Of a stretch of DNA of 64,000 bases, positions 37,261-50,900 are shown piece after piece (position 1 is the stretch's first letter; each line of letters begins with the position of its first letter). Under the pieces are notes generated by a model. That model was given only the letters and a program-made list of their open reading frames with translations, was not told where the DNA came from and did no database searches. A program made the translations under genes and the position numbers. This stretch comes from Marsupella aquatica (taxonomy: Eukaryota > Marchantiophyta): positions 27,156,001 to 27,220,000 of the forward strand of contig OZ316891.1 in NCBI GenBank assembly GCA_973895155.1, read 5' to 3'.

Positions 37261-37440
37261 TACCTTACATTCCAGTCCAGTTCTTTACTTTACTTTTGTA
37301 CTGTAACTAACTGCTGTAAGTATGGTCTGCCGTGCATAAATGCAGAAGTGCATTCCACGGGTAACTTACTACATCCTGAGGTCACTTACCTCCGTACCTT
37401 ACTTTCCAGTACAGTTCTTTACTTTACTTCTGTACTGTAA
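37261..37440. repeat. Local duplication of a ~45-bp CCAGTYCAGTTCTTTACTT segment
   Basis: TACCTTAC.TTCCAGT.CAG, then TTCTTTACTTTACTT, then TGTACTGTAA occurs at about 37261-37312 and 37397-37441. Between them is GAAGTGCATTCCACGGGTAAC, related to sequence inside the 40265-40734 element. Confidence 0.65.
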
Positions 37441-37460
37441 GTGTTCCCCTAAACCCTACC

Positions 37461-37560
37461 NNNNNNNNNNNNNNNNNNNNNNNNNNNNNNNNNNNNNNNN
37501 NNNNNNNNNNNNNNNNNNNNNNNNNNNNNNNNNNNNNNNNNNNNNNNNNNNNNNNNNNNN
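37461..37560. other. Assembly gap (100 N)
   Basis: Exactly 100 undetermined bases, the usual placeholder for a gap of unknown size. Repeats on the left side may explain the break. Confidence 0.99.
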
Positions 37561-39147
37561 CTGTTGGGAGTTGCCCAGAGCTGTCTGCTACTGCTGCCCA
37601 AGTAAAAATTTACTTGCCTGATACTGCTGTCCAAGCAAAAACTCTTTTCTACCCAAATGCCTGCTTGCGACCAAAAAATGCTATTCAAGGCCAAAAAACA
37701 CCTCTCAGAGCCTTGAAAACGCTCCCCAAAGCCTATTAAGTGCTTCCTGCAGCCAAACAAGAGGGTTATCGTTTCATAAAAAGTCTAGTTAACTAATATA
37801 AACTTTGGTTCACTTACTCTTGTTAACCTAGCTAAGGTTTAGTCAAAACCCTAACATAGACTTGGGAATTCGAATGGTAAACACTTAGAAGTGAAAGTTT
37901 AAAAAATTGAATAACAAAGAGTTTGGGCAAAAAAGTAATCTCTTATGACTGTTCTATTATTATTGTTATAATAAAATATTTATTTATATTTAATTCATTT
38001 CCTTAAAAAAACTAATTAATTCTATCCATTGGATCTGCTTGATTGACGCATTGGATCAATCATTGGCTAAGAAAGAATGGTGCACACTTGTCATATATTG
38101 TGCACAAAGAGGATGGTGGAGGATGGTGCACACTTATCATAAGAAAATATGCATATATTATCATTTGATATCTTAGATCAATGAATGAGATCAAATGTTA
38201 ATCAACTGTAACGGTGTGCACTTTACATTGACTGTACATTAAGTTAGTCAGTTGTTTCTTTTGGGGTTTTCATAATGTTATTTCTGTGCTAGTGGGCTCC
38301 ATTAGCATCATCAAATGAGTATTTTAGCCCATACTTTTGTAGTCCTAAGCCCTTTGGGCTAAGAGTTTTTACATTTCTACCTAGGTTGGAGACCTATTTA
38401 CTAGATAAATTTGAAGAAAAATATAAGTCCCAAACTTCTTTATGACCCTCTTCATCAAACCAAAGAGATGAAGAGAAAGAAAAAAGAGAAGTGAGTTGGG
38501 ATTTTGAACAAACATAAGAAAATGGGTGGAAGTTTAGGGTGCGTAAGGAGGGGAAAGAAACTTGAGGTTGCAAGTTTCCGTTTCGTTGAGCTTTTGTTGA
38601 GCTAACTACTCACGGATAGCTCATTTTTGTGAAGGACTCTTTCAGTAGTTTGGGCATGAGAAGCAAGTTATCACTTTTAGATAGGACGCTTTGGGCTTAA
38701 GAAGGAAGCCTATTGTATTCTCAGTGTGGGGAGCAAATCCCCAAGCTGAAAGCCGAATGCAAATGGTTAGAAGCCCATTTACAAGTCAGATTCTGCCAAA
38801 GCCATAGTAGGAGCCATCAGAGTCTATTTAGATGTTATGTCCCAGTCCATCCAAGCTTTTGAGATCCGTCCAGGCTGCACAGCAAATCCTGGGTTTATTT
38901 TCATAGTGTCATGAACCTGGCTTGTTCAATAAATAAATACTTATTAACATTTTGTACCCAACTAACAAATTATTTTAGTGTGCTTATGAACCATCAACAA
39001 ATCTATCTGTGACACAAATTTAAGAATGTTATCAGCATTTTGATATAAACACGGAGTGTGCGCGTTATTTTTAAAAAGTAACATAAACGGGTCTGAATAT
39101 ATGTATTATCTTCCTTACAAGTATTGGAGCACAATAAGTAGGTTGTC

Positions 39148-39740
39148 TTGGGGGGTTAACTTAGTGTATATTTTGGGGTGTCATGCCCATACACATCGCT
39201 ACAAAACATACATCGCATGTCACACACATCAAATCATAAGCACAAGCAAACATAAGAGAATGGGATACTAGTGGACCTCATGTCCACAGATGTCCAAAAC
39301 CCACAATAATCTTCACAAAATCAAGCCGCGATCAACACCAACAATACACAACCGATCACGTCCGATCCAATCACACATGAATGTCAAGCCAAACGCACCT
39401 TGCATTTCAAGGAATCCACATTGCATACACATAACCCAGTCGGCCACACCATAGCCACAGAGCTTGTGCTGAAAGGCTCAACATCAAACGATGTGGCCTT
39501 TGAGCCACCACAAGGAATAACTATCCTCCAAACGTGAACTGAACCATATCAACTCAAATAGCACACATATGCAAGCCATAGACTCAGACAACATGATATA
39601 CTCTAATAACACTCATAATGGTGTGATAGGGGTACCACGTGCAATCCTAGCCTAAGATAAATACATCTATTTTATAAAGAAAACATTCTAGGATATTATC
39701 TATTTTCCATAATAATTACACAGTACTTTGTAGGAGATAT
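39148..39740 (+). repeat. Dispersed repeat, fuller copy of the 24310-24410 element
   Basis: Starts TTGGGGGGTTAACTTAGTGT, continues TTTTGGGGTGTCATGCCCAT and ends with GGGGTACCACGTGCAATCC, CTATTTTATAAAGAAAAC and an A/T-rich tail. The inner part begins TGTCATGCCC, like the ends of some LTRs, but no matching second copy or clear CA end was found, so a solo LTR remains a guess. Confidence 0.5.
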
Positions 39741-40264
39741 ATATAAGATTAATTAGGGCGTCTCATACCCCAGCTCATTCCCAGAGGTTTCATGTGACTG
39801 AATGTTGGAGGCCAGGTCACGGACCAAAAATATGCAGTTCCCATAACAGGTGATTTTTGGTAACTCAGGTGGTCAGCGCACTGCCGTTTGCACTGAAAGT
39901 TGCTTTGCGCAATATGTGTTGGCACCCTTCAAGAATTGTTTGCACACTTCATGAACTGTTGACGCCTAGCTGACTTGCGAAAGTGTGTTGAAACCCATCT
40001 CAAATCTGAAACTTTGTGGATTAAGTTGGCCCCAAAATTGGGTTTTGGTCTAGGTTGCGGACGTAGATTTCTTAGAACGGCTAATTGGGAAAAAAAGGGG
40101 GAGAGAGCAAGTTTAAGACACTCTCTTGAATGTCTAGATCTGCAAATGAAAACCTTTCTAAAACCGGGAAGAGTGTGAGTGGGTGGAAGTCTAATTGGTG
40201 TCATGATAATCAATCCATGGAGATCATGTACTTGACAAGCTAGGACAACCCCGGTTCAAATGTA

Positions 40265-40734
40265 CAGTCTACCGTGTCTAAGTGCAGCGTGTATAACTGC
40301 ATTCCGTGGGTAACTGCAGGGTGGTCGTGTCGTCCCTCAATATTACAGCAAATTCTTTTGTAAATGCACCAAAAAATGCCTGTTTGTAAGTGTTGTCCGT
40401 CACTAAAAGACAAATACATAAGGACATTTTCCATCTATAAGAGTACAGATGCATTAATCAATGACTGCAACACATATGTTAAATGCATTTATTGATAAGT
40501 GCAACAAACAACTACACATTGTAGTTTCATGCACTTATTCAGTTCAATCGTGCACTATGAGTATTCTGGGTATAGTCTATGTATATGACCTGACAAGATT
40601 TCATAGACACTTATTGGAAAGTGCAACAGACACATGTGGAGAAGTGCAACATGCACTTATGATGAAGTGCATAAAGTGGATAACTGCAGGCTTGGGTGTC
40701 TTCCGAGGAACCTGCACTTAGACACGGTAGACTG
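40265..40734. mobile_element. Non-autonomous terminal-inverted-repeat element (MITE-like), 470 bp
   Basis: The 23-bp ends are perfect inverted repeats: CAGTCTACCGTGTCTAAGTG plus CAG at 40265-40287 and its reverse complement at 40712-40734. Just inside both ends is a second inverted match, GGGTAACTGCAGG (left) against GTGGATAACTGCAGG (right). The interior repeats the heptamer AAGTGCA or TGCACTT about eight times in both orientations. It has no coding capacity. A target duplication is not obvious, so the superfamily cannot be named. Confidence 0.75.
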
Positions 40735-43000
40735 CAATACTATTTAGTACAAAAACAATATATGAAGGGTATTGTTGTAATAGTGCCAGGGCCATATATA
40801 TACCTGGACATTAGGTAATGACACCATGTCAACTAGCATGTTGACACGTTGTAACATCTGTATGACATATAGTTCTTGTAATGTTTTGAGCAGAGGTAGC
40901 TACACGTGTCCATATCGCTGTCCCCCCAGAAAGGGCAAAGGGAGATTACTGCCCTGGACAAAAGCAACAGAAGTAATAACCTGTAGCTCAACTACTTGTC
41001 AATTAATATGTGGCTGGACTTGACCCATTGTCAGCCCAAGATTTTAACCTTTGGGTTCTTGCCGGTGTTGTGGCTCCCACCTGTCCTTTGATTCTGGTCC
41101 CTTGGTTGTTCTTCTTTTCTAATTCCTCGTTGGTTTGTGGCCGAGTGTCTTTGAATTCTACAATTGCTTTATTCAAAAGAAAATAATGACAACAACAACT
41201 ACAATAATTTATGAGCAGGCTACCGTAGGTTGGGATTGGGCCAAATCTGTCATGTCATTAGTCGTCACTAAGACTTCTACTGTACTATCATGCACATGAT
41301 CTCTAGTTCAAACATGTGAAAGGAATGCATCTATACAGACTACAATCTATTACACTACATAAGAATGAAAGGCAGCCAATGGGGACGACACGATTTGGGA
41401 GGCAGGAGACCAAATGAAGGGGGAAACCAAACGAAGACCAAAAGCCAAAAAGCCCAGCAAAGCACTACCCAACAAAAAATAGCTAGAAATTATAGCCTAA
41501 GACCTACCTATTGGCAACTGAAAACCCTGCTACAGCTCAGGGGGTAGACTATACCGGAGGGTCAAACAGAGAAAATTGACTAGAGTAGTTTAAACCAACC
41601 GCCTCCCTCTACAATGAATAGGAAATGCATGAGCCCTCTGAAGTACAACAGAGGCCCTCTCTCTAAAGAAGGTTGTGATGACGAAAACCGGGGTTCTGCT
41701 GGACACAATGTAAGTTTCAAGTATGTAAGGCGTGGTCAAGGAGCCCCAACAACCTCAATCGCAAGCCCATAGCACAGGTCTCTAGGTTAATGTGTCTCAG
41801 ATGCCTCCTCCTTCATTCAAGGAGCCCTGGCAGCATTGTGGCAGCCACCACAATGTTGGGCCGGCTAATAGGGTCCACAATGACCTCACCATTGAAAAAT
41901 ACAGTAAAGTGTGAGGTAAAGTCCTCCCTTGAGGACATAGTCTGCAGTGATAGCATAGGCCTTTCAGCAACGTGCTTTCCAATTTGGGAGAATGCCCCAA
42001 ATGGATTGCTTTAATTAAGTTTATGTTATCTGGAGTTTTTGTTGTATAAATTCTGGACCTTATGTGTCCAGCTAAGTTTAGCAAGTGAGGCTGTCCAAGG
42101 CATTAGTCAAAATGATGGATATCCAACAAAATTAGCATTATTAAGATTTGTAAATGTCCCAATTTTTTATTGAATGATGATTTGATAACAAGGCCCTTAA
42201 AACGCCAGGAGGGCTTAAAATTGTCATCGCCAATTTGGGAGCAGATGGGAACTTATAAAAAACAATTATCTTCCATAAGAGCAAGAGTCTGGATTGGATG
42301 TGGCAAGGTCTCTTTCATCATGGTCTAGACGAGAGTGTACTATGACGGGTTGATGCTTTTATAATGACTTTTAGTTCCAACTAACCTTGATGCTCTATGT
42401 TCAATACTAGTCAATTGCTCATCTTCTTGATACAAGGACATATCCAGCCAAAAAAGTATGGGTAAAGTGCGAATATAGCTAGGCTTATAGACTAGTGTGC
42501 AATTAATTTCCAGATCCTTCAAGGTCAGGCTTTCACTGATTATAGCCCTTGCCTAGTGATTCCAAAAATGAAGCCCAGATAGACCTCTAGGTTAGTCAAA
42601 ATGTTCCCATGGATTTTTGCAATTCAGATGAACCGCATTGTACACAAAATGTGACAGAGAATATTCTCAATTAGTCCATCCCCAGTTTCTGGTTAGGGTC
42701 CATGGGAACATCATTTTCTAGTGATTCCTCTCCAAGTTTATATTTTAATGTCTCATTACAAACTATACAATGTATCTGCAAAATTGATCGCTGCACACAG
42801 TACAAAAATACTGACAGGGTCAATGTGGGCCAATCATACCTCAACAGGGGGCCTAAAAATAAGATCAAATACATATGGTCAAAGTTACAAGCTACACTGT
42901 CGTCCAATATCTCATAATGGGGAACATATGCACTTAGATGGATTACAGCTATGGACAAGTTCACGTGCAATTTTAGACATTTTCAGGATTTAAATAGGTT

Positions 43001-43079
43001 TTCTTGTATAATGATCAGAACTGAGGAAGAACACTTAACTTTCCTTGTATAATGATCAGAACTGAGGAAAAACACTTAT
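43001..43079. repeat. 41-bp tandem duplication
   Basis: TTCTTGTATAATGATCAGAA then CTGAGGAAGAACACTTA occurs twice head to tail (starts near 43002 and 43043), differing at two positions. Confidence 0.85.
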
Positions 43080-43146
43080 TGTAGTAGATTCTCCCCACCC
43101 CAAGAGTGACATCCATTCATGGTAGGGAACCCATTTCAGGATGAGC

Positions 43147-43300
43147 CCCCATGGATCCAACAGGGACCCACACCACTAAGGAGAGAATATTAAAGCAAGG
43201 CCACAAAGTAAATAATCAAAACTCCCATCCCCTACTCACAAAATCCATCCCACCCACACATATACTCTCCAAAATCCTGTGTGTGGAGGGGGGATTCAAC
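43147..43300 (+). repeat. Dispersed repeat copy, partner at 36963-37115
   Basis: Same landmarks and orientation as the partner: ATCCAACAGGGACCCACAC, GGAGAGAATATTAAA, CACACATATACTCTCCA and TGTGTGGAGGGGGG. The copies have diverged and share no open frame. Confidence 0.6.
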
Positions 43301-43393
43301 CTGGGACATTTTAGATCTGGTTCTCTAGCCAACTGACCCCACTTTCAGGTCTCAAAAATTGCTACTAAAAGTCCATGCTTCTTTCCGTCAATT

Positions 43394-43536
43394 ATGAATG
43401 TATGAGGGAACTAAAACAAAGTAAAGAAGTAACTCAGAAGTGTCTTTTCGATCACAAAGTGAAATATGAATTTATGAGAGAACTAAACAAAGTAAAGAAG
43501 TAACTAAGAAGTGTCTTTCTAAATGCAAAGTAAAAC
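43394..43536. repeat. 72-bp tandem duplication
   Basis: Units starting at 43394 and 43466 share ATGAATGTATGAGGGAACTA (one or two changes), AACAAAGTAAAGAAGTAACT and AGAAGTGTCTTT. Confidence 0.85.
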
Positions 43537-44949
43537 TTGAACACGTCGGAGAATTTCAAGTTTGAGGGCAGATACTTAACTAACATGCAGAATACCTGCT
43601 CCTCCCACCCAGGAAATAGGACTTTTTGCTGTGGATTGCCTCCAAGTTCTTAGCGGTCAAGTCCACGTCGAACGGTTAGGAGAACTTGTTGGGGGCAGGG
43701 GCAGGGGCAAGGCTTGTCACATGGAAGAAGGTCCCATGCGGCCATTGAGAGGGCCATGATCACGTCTTAAACCAGTCCAGCTCGATCATGATCACCTTGG
43801 AGTCGCTTCCAGCACGATGTTTGGGGTTACGGTTAATCCCAGGTTTTGGCTGTACAGGTTTACGATACGCATCAGACGGCGCGTTTCAAATGCATGCGAT
43901 GGCGTATCGCTAGATTGAAGGCCGGGGTAGGTTTCTTAAAAATTTCCAGCAGGTTACACGTCGTTATGCCGGATGGACCTTCCGAAGAAACGTGACTTCA
44001 CTACGATTATCTAGTCAAAGAAACGTGATTTCATGCTGGAACTCTCCGTCTTTAGTGTGAAATTAGCTGGAGCTTGGACGAGGAAGGATTATCACGTCTA
44101 GGAGTAGACGTGGCATAGTGCAAAGAAGCGATGGTCTAATTGGAGACTCACAGCAGTTGGTGGCACGGAAGGCGAGTATTCGATGATGGGTCGTGAACGG
44201 AACGCTCGCCACCGTTTTGTGAGTTGTTGCAGGACTGGACATGCACGCCAGACCATGGCGGTGTGCTGTGGTCACGCTAATGTGATTCCCCTGGGCCCTG
44301 TGGGCGACAAGTGGGCCTTCAGATTAGCTAAGCTAATGCAGGATGTTCGACCTACCCTTCCGTGTGACGTGCCCTAGCCTCGCAATGACGAATCAAACTA
44401 TAATACAAATCTGTCACATCTCCACCCCGCCCGGTCGTTTCCTGTGAACATCTTCTCCCACTTCTACGCCAAGAGCAGGCTTTGAGTAAAGGAGTAAAGG
44501 ATGGCACACTCACGGCGAAGCATTTAAATCAGTAGGAGACCATGACTGTGACTCGTATTCCTGGCCCGGATACGCCTTCAGTACCTTGCGTTCAATGATT
44601 CTTTCTATACTCGTCTCTGGTGTGCGCATCTTACTGAGTGATGGACTGCTCCCAAAGACAAGGACAGCAGTTTCAATGCTTCCCACCGAAACGCAGGACG
44701 ATTCATCCGTGCAGGTGCATCTATAGGAGATGACATGACGCTTTTCGAGAGAGATATTCCTAGGTGCCGGGACAATCTACGAAGAGCACCCTGCAAAGAA
44801 TCCACTAATCTAGTCCTCTAACCGCCAGTCTATTACCTCAGGAAGACAAAATCTAGTTGCCTGAACGTATTTCACGAAAGAAGTTGACAGGAATCCGATC
44901 TAACGATACGACAATGTTATTTACACGTAACTAAGATTGTATTACTGTA

Positions 44950-47900
44950 CTATCGTGAGATGTCGTCGTCACTCACGTTATCGTCACTCTCATTACTGTC
45001 ACTCTCGTTATCGTCGCTCTCTTCGCTGCTCGTCTCATCAACTACAATTACAGACGGTTTCTTCCTAGTTTTCTCATTGGTCACCGTATTACAGGCACGC
45101 TTCATGGGAGTTCGAGCTAATCGAGGTACTGGTTTGTTATAAATTTTCTTGGTCGCAATAGAACCACTCCTTATACTAACGCTGGATGACTCCGTGTTGT
45201 CCAAATCTAAATCTATTTTATGGGAAGTGGTCTCGGTAACTGGCAATGGACGTGAGACTGTCGAGCCGGTCGTTGTTCCGACCCCTAGCGGTCGATCACA
45301 ACGTACACGAAGTTTTAATCCTAAGGTTTCATGATGATTATTCGTCCGGGGCCGGGCAGACTCCACCGGAGCGAGCTTCCCATCAACCTGACAAGTGAAA
45401 GCGAAAGTAACCTGGAAAGGAAACGAGTTTAGTCAGGGCGACACCACAGGTGAAGAGGAGACTCAGGGGATGCAAAAGTAATGAAGTACGCCGTAACAAG
45501 TACGACTGCTATGAGCCTCACAAGGTATGTCTAGAGACGTACTAGACAATGCACGACGTAAAATAACATATCCATGATGGATACCTCGCCACAAGCTGCA
45601 ATTTGGAGGAGAGAGTCTGGGATCGTGGACGAATTCGCGTGATGAGCCCAACTTTTGAGGTCCTCTTCTAATGGATTCCCAATCTGAATCAGAGAAACTT
45701 GTGTTAAACAAATATGTGCAAACGACGAATACGGAGGCACAGATCCAATTGCCTCGATAAAGGAGCTAACACAAAAGTAATCAACAGAGGCTCAGACCTG
45801 TCTCTCCCAGGGCCGCAATTTGTCCAAGACGCCGGCAACTTCCCCAAACCGACCAATGTCTGTGTACTCGCCCAAGGTTTTATTTTGTTGATCAACTATA
45901 GGTACACCGTCTGAAGTGAGTTCCGTATCGGCGTCACATCGGCTGCAGCCTAACGTCTCATGAGTATCTGACCTGAAGTCGAAGTCATCAACTTCTCAGC
46001 GTTAGCCGGGTCAGCAAACCGATACTGGATCCACTTCAACAGTACCAAAATCAGCAAATTTGGATGTCATTGTTGTACATACCCGGTATCTTTCCGAAGC
46101 GTGAAAAGATCTCTCAAATCTTCAGTTGAGATGTCGTTCACCTGAAACACAAGGAATCACGAACCTGAGAGCCCAGTTCCAATAAGGAAAACTACAGATT
46201 CCATTCCATTCCGTTGCGAGAACTCGCAGACATCAAGAATAATAAATGCATATGCGCAGGAAGGTTACCTGCGCTTTTCCATCGGCGTTTTGTTCCTTGT
46301 CAACAACCTTTTGGAGTCCCTCTTTAGAAATTTGACGCTGATAGACCTGCGAGAACTGATAATTTTAGATACAGTGATCATTGGCTCAGCCTTAGGTCTT
46401 AAATCTAATCATAACTTCGCAATGTGCTGAAGTATCGAGTGATAAGGTATAATTCAGGAGTACCGACCTTTTCTTCAATGGTGCCTGCAGCTAAAAATCT
46501 GTACAAGTATACCCTCTTCTTCTGCCCATCTCGCCAGACGCGTGCTGCAGCCTAATGACACGCAGTAACTCTTAAGAAATTAATTAAGCCCGAACAAATC
46601 ACAGGCCGTATACAGGCAGCTCGTTTAAACTGATAAATTTGTAGAGCAATTAAGATGAGTATGTAGTGAAACGGCCAACCTGCTTATCTGTAGCAGGATT
46701 CCAATCGGGATCGAACAGAACCAAACGGTTTCCTCCAATTAGATTCAAGCCACATCCTCCAGCCTTGCTGCTGAGCAGAAATGCGAACTCATTCTGCATG
46801 AGGAGTTATAGTCAACGTAACAGGCAAATTATTGTGACGATCCATACCCACCATTCTAAGATCCCGTTGTGACATTCTAAAATCAACGTTACTACAATAG
46901 AATCGGCCATTTTAAATCACTGCCAAAACGTGAATCCAGTCTCAGGATATTCCATGCAATACATTCTCGTCAATTCTTGGCCGACAAACCACTTCTGACT
47001 TGCACAATGGCCAGAATTCAAAAAACAGATAATACACTGAACGGTCGCACTGAGACCCGTACCTGTACGGGATCGTTGAATCTTTGGACCAGTTTCTGTC
47101 GCTTGCTTAGGGAAGTCGTGCCATCGAGCCTAACGTATGGATACTGTCTTTCCCGACATATCTGAGAGAAGAGGTCCAGAGTCTGGCAACAGGTGCGGAC
47201 AACACTGATCAAATTTTCACAAAGCAACAAGAGCTATGGGCTATCAGCTGCACTTAAGAAACCTCCACATGTTTATAAGCAGAAAGGCTGGTTTCGATTA
47301 TCCTAAGCGTTCTTGTTGAAGTAGATCAGAGGCATCCAAAACATGAGTTCCACTTACTTGAGTATAGTTGGAAACTAGCACTATTCTGTCATCGGTCGAC
47401 TCGCGAATGTTGGCCAGCAATCGGGCAAGCACGGCCATCTTTCCGGACATTTCAATCCAAGTTCCGTCTGAAAATGAAGCAGGCCCCACCCTTGACCATT
47501 GAAGAGTCAGATCCAACAACATTTGGAATAATTAGACTCACAACTATCCCTCAAAAAACTTGGACAAGATCAGACAAACCGATACTAACGTACCTGCTCG
47601 AAAACACCCCCTGCGGAAAATATTTCATACAGTCTTCAAAGCCTGCCACTTGCGAGCTTCCAGCCCGTAGGCTATCATAGATGAGCTGCAAAATCCATCG
47701 GCCATTTATCGTATAGGATCAGTGGATAGATTCTGTAAACTATGGATTGCAAGCCAGGTCTTTGAAAGATGTGCTACAATTTTTTCCCAAAATGAAACCA
47801 AAATGCATAATACACAAACACATGGAGAAGTATCATACTGTTCCTGTCTGAATTAATAGCAAACCATTCCTTGGTTCTTCAACCTCTCTAAAAAACTGAT

Positions 47901-50900
47901 GTCAGAAAACTCAATGCCGACAACCTGTCAGAGTTTAAATTTGAACCACCTTTGGATGATTGCATAATTTCTTCAGAGCTGTGATCGAAGCCAGGACTTT
48001 GGCGCGCTTTGTTTTGTCTTCAAGCGCTTGCCGCACCTGATAATCCCAACCACAAGATTAGGCTACTAGAAGCTCATGTTGGCCTTTCAAAATTCCAGAG
48101 GTAAGCGGCAACAGACACTCATTCTATAAACATAGGGTCACCAAGAAGTACTGAAGCGAATCCAGCTACTCACATTTTTAGAGTGTATGAAGTGTTCGTA
48201 AAGCTTCAGCTGAAGATCTGTTAACTTGCAGCAGACAACTTGAACAATCTGTGCAAAGGAGCCTTCATGAGCAAGTGCACAAAGATTGCGGAATGACAAC
48301 CGGAAGTGTTCAGCTGTAGCATGCATTGTAGCGTGTCTAGATGTCAGGGACAGATATAATTGCAAAGAATTTAATTGGGCCTGAAAACGAACAAACCTTA
48401 GGAGGTAGATGATTAGAAAGCAGCGAGTTCGTCCGCCTCAATATAAACTGCAATCAGTTTAACCACAAAAGTGGTTGAAGTTTATGTAATTGCACCAAGT
48501 GCTTGATCGCGTAGAAAGGATGACAAATGCGAAACAAGTGACATCGCTCCTGTGATTGAAACAGGAAACGGAAGGACAGTTTGAGGAGTACCTGGTTGAC
48601 TATCTCGCTGAGCTCAGCAGACCGTTCGGCAGAAAGAGCTCTTGCTTCATCAGTTGCATCTGGTTCACGACCAATCAAGATTGGACTCTGCCAATCGACT
48701 AGTCCAAGTAAGTAAAGTAGTAGCCAACGGAGCACCGTGCACAACAAACACTCCGAGAGACCATGCAATATCACTGCCTTACCTCGTAATATCGTCTGAA
48801 CGCAGTCGCATTGCCCAGCACTCCAGGATTCGTAAAATTGACCATCGCATAAAACTCTTCCAAGTCATTCTGTGATTAAGCAATGATAAATCGAATCAGG
48901 AATTGCTTCTTGAAACAGCGTAATAAACATCACCCTTATCTTGGCTGATGCGGCAATGAAACTGGATTAGTATGATTCATCCTTCGCCACTACAGGATAT
49001 TGTGAGCAGCATGAGGAGTCGAACGAAAAAGGGGGAAACCACTCACTTGCATTGGCGTGCCAGATAACAACACTCGTCTGCGACAATGCAGAGATGCAAG
49101 CGCCTGCCCGACAAACAGCTCCCCAGATTAGGGTTTAGGGTACGGAGAGTGTCCCTATTTCAACAATATCGATGAACAGACAGCCAATGACTAAATTGTT
49201 GGGTCGGTGAAGGTATCCTCGATTTGTTACGAGTTTACTTACTTGGTTTGTCAATGTCTGATCGTTTTTCAGCCTATGAGCCTCGTCGCAAATTAGAAGA
49301 TCACAGCTGCCTTCATTTTCAAATTTTTTCGCGTGCAGTCTGAATGTTTCGTACGAGATTATCATGACCTGAGTTCCGACATCCATGGATACCTCAGAAT
49401 TCCCAGCACATTTACTCGGCAAATCACTGCCAAAATCCGCAAGGCCAACAAATACAGATAAATCCTCTACAAAAATTTTAAAATGAGACCTGAAATGGAT
49501 TTCGAGGAGACAGAAAGCTGGTTATGCCCGATATCACTTCTGCTCGTGTTGATTCTCCAACGGCCATGACTTTTACCCGCCCGTCCAGCCACTTGTTCAG
49601 CTCGGACTCCCAATTGCTAACGAGACTCGTAGGTGTAACAATTAAAACTCGCTTAGCCAAAGGATTCCCGCTGAATCCTTGTCGTAGAAGAGTCCAAAGA
49701 AGCGTAATGGATTGCAAGGTTTTCCCGAGCCTGCGCAACAAACAAAACGTCACTATTAGGGTAACTGATACCCTTTCACTTGCAATGAATTAAACTTGAT
49801 GCATAGATGTACTTTACCAAGTAACCGATCAAAGGGAAAAAGATTAAATCATACCCCATGTCATCAGCTAAGATGCAGCCACAGCATACTGAATCTTCCC
49901 CGGCTGTCTTCGAAAATGGACGAAGGCCCGTCACGCACTCAAACATAAACTGTACTCCCTCCCTGCGCATCCAGCAACGCAGAATTTTCTCATTCAAACG
50001 AAGAAAGCACCTGAGAATAATCAGGTAATCGGACCTCATCCACACCACCGAGCACTTTTGCCAATATAAGCACTTTTGCCAATACAGTCAGAATTCTTCT
50101 TGGCAGTGCTTAACTGTGTCCATGTCAACAAGTCCGCAGAAATGAGGGGATAAGAAACTGAAATATAAAGTCACATCTAACATAAAGTGCACATGAACAT
50201 TCGTTCTCGTAAGGATTAAACTCACCGTTGGTGAGGTCGCAGAAATTTTACAAGAATATTATCGACGCTAATAGACGCAGGCTCCAATTCGTCCTCGTTC
50301 GCAGTTTCTGCCTGCCATAAAACCAGAGGTTCTATACCTGGCGGTAAAGCCTCACTCTTTGTTTCTGACAAGTCATCGACTGGCGGATCAATTCGAGGCA
50401 GATTGGTGAGAGGGACAAAGGGCTGCCTGGTCTGCCAGGGAACAAATCGCTTTCGGGCTGAGAGGCGCCGCTGGAGCTCCAATGTAGAGGTAGCATGACT
50501 TGGAATTGGAGACTTAAATGCACCTCTGGCAACAGCTGCTCCATCAGACACATGTAGTACTTTTGGAAGTAACGATTGCCTCCTTACAATCAGGTCGCCG
50601 CTGCAGAACAATCCGACCGAAGAGATTTCGAATTTAAGATTACAATTGGAAAAGCCGCAGAAAATAAATGGACTCAATGAGGGAAATTCCTCAAGGTTGA
50701 TCACATGACATAGCAAGGAATTCGACAGAAAACGTCAACAATCACTTCAGTGACATATCAGAAGAGATTTAGAATCCTGGGCCACAGGTACATACCTGAC
50801 AAGAGCGGCAATGTTTGCAGACTTCGAAACTTCCACGGGTGCGGATGTCTCCTCCTCGGCGTCGTCTTCGCTATGAGACCGCGAATCTGAGAAGTCCGAG

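Larger units (their letters stand above)
35832..44949. other. Long intergenic region, repeats and an assembly gap
   Basis: About 9 kb without a supported gene. The first 800 bp, richer in G/C and C-rich, is probably the promoter and leader of the MCU gene. The rest is A/T-rich with several tandem duplications, a terminal-inverted-repeat element and members of dispersed repeat pairs, listed separately. A run of 100 N interrupts it. The last 900 bp (44050-44949), beyond the RAD54 stop, holds no recognised feature. Confidence 0.5.

Noticed and set aside
39148-39740. Solo LTR of a gypsy element
   Set aside because: A TGTCATGCCC start is present, but no CA end with target duplication could be found.
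49243-49422. Alternative longer exon 5 of RAD54 starting upstream of 49368
   Set aside because: The added residues are absent from the RAD54 family, while the acceptor CAG at 49371-49369 gives the exact conserved junction before VMIISYETF.
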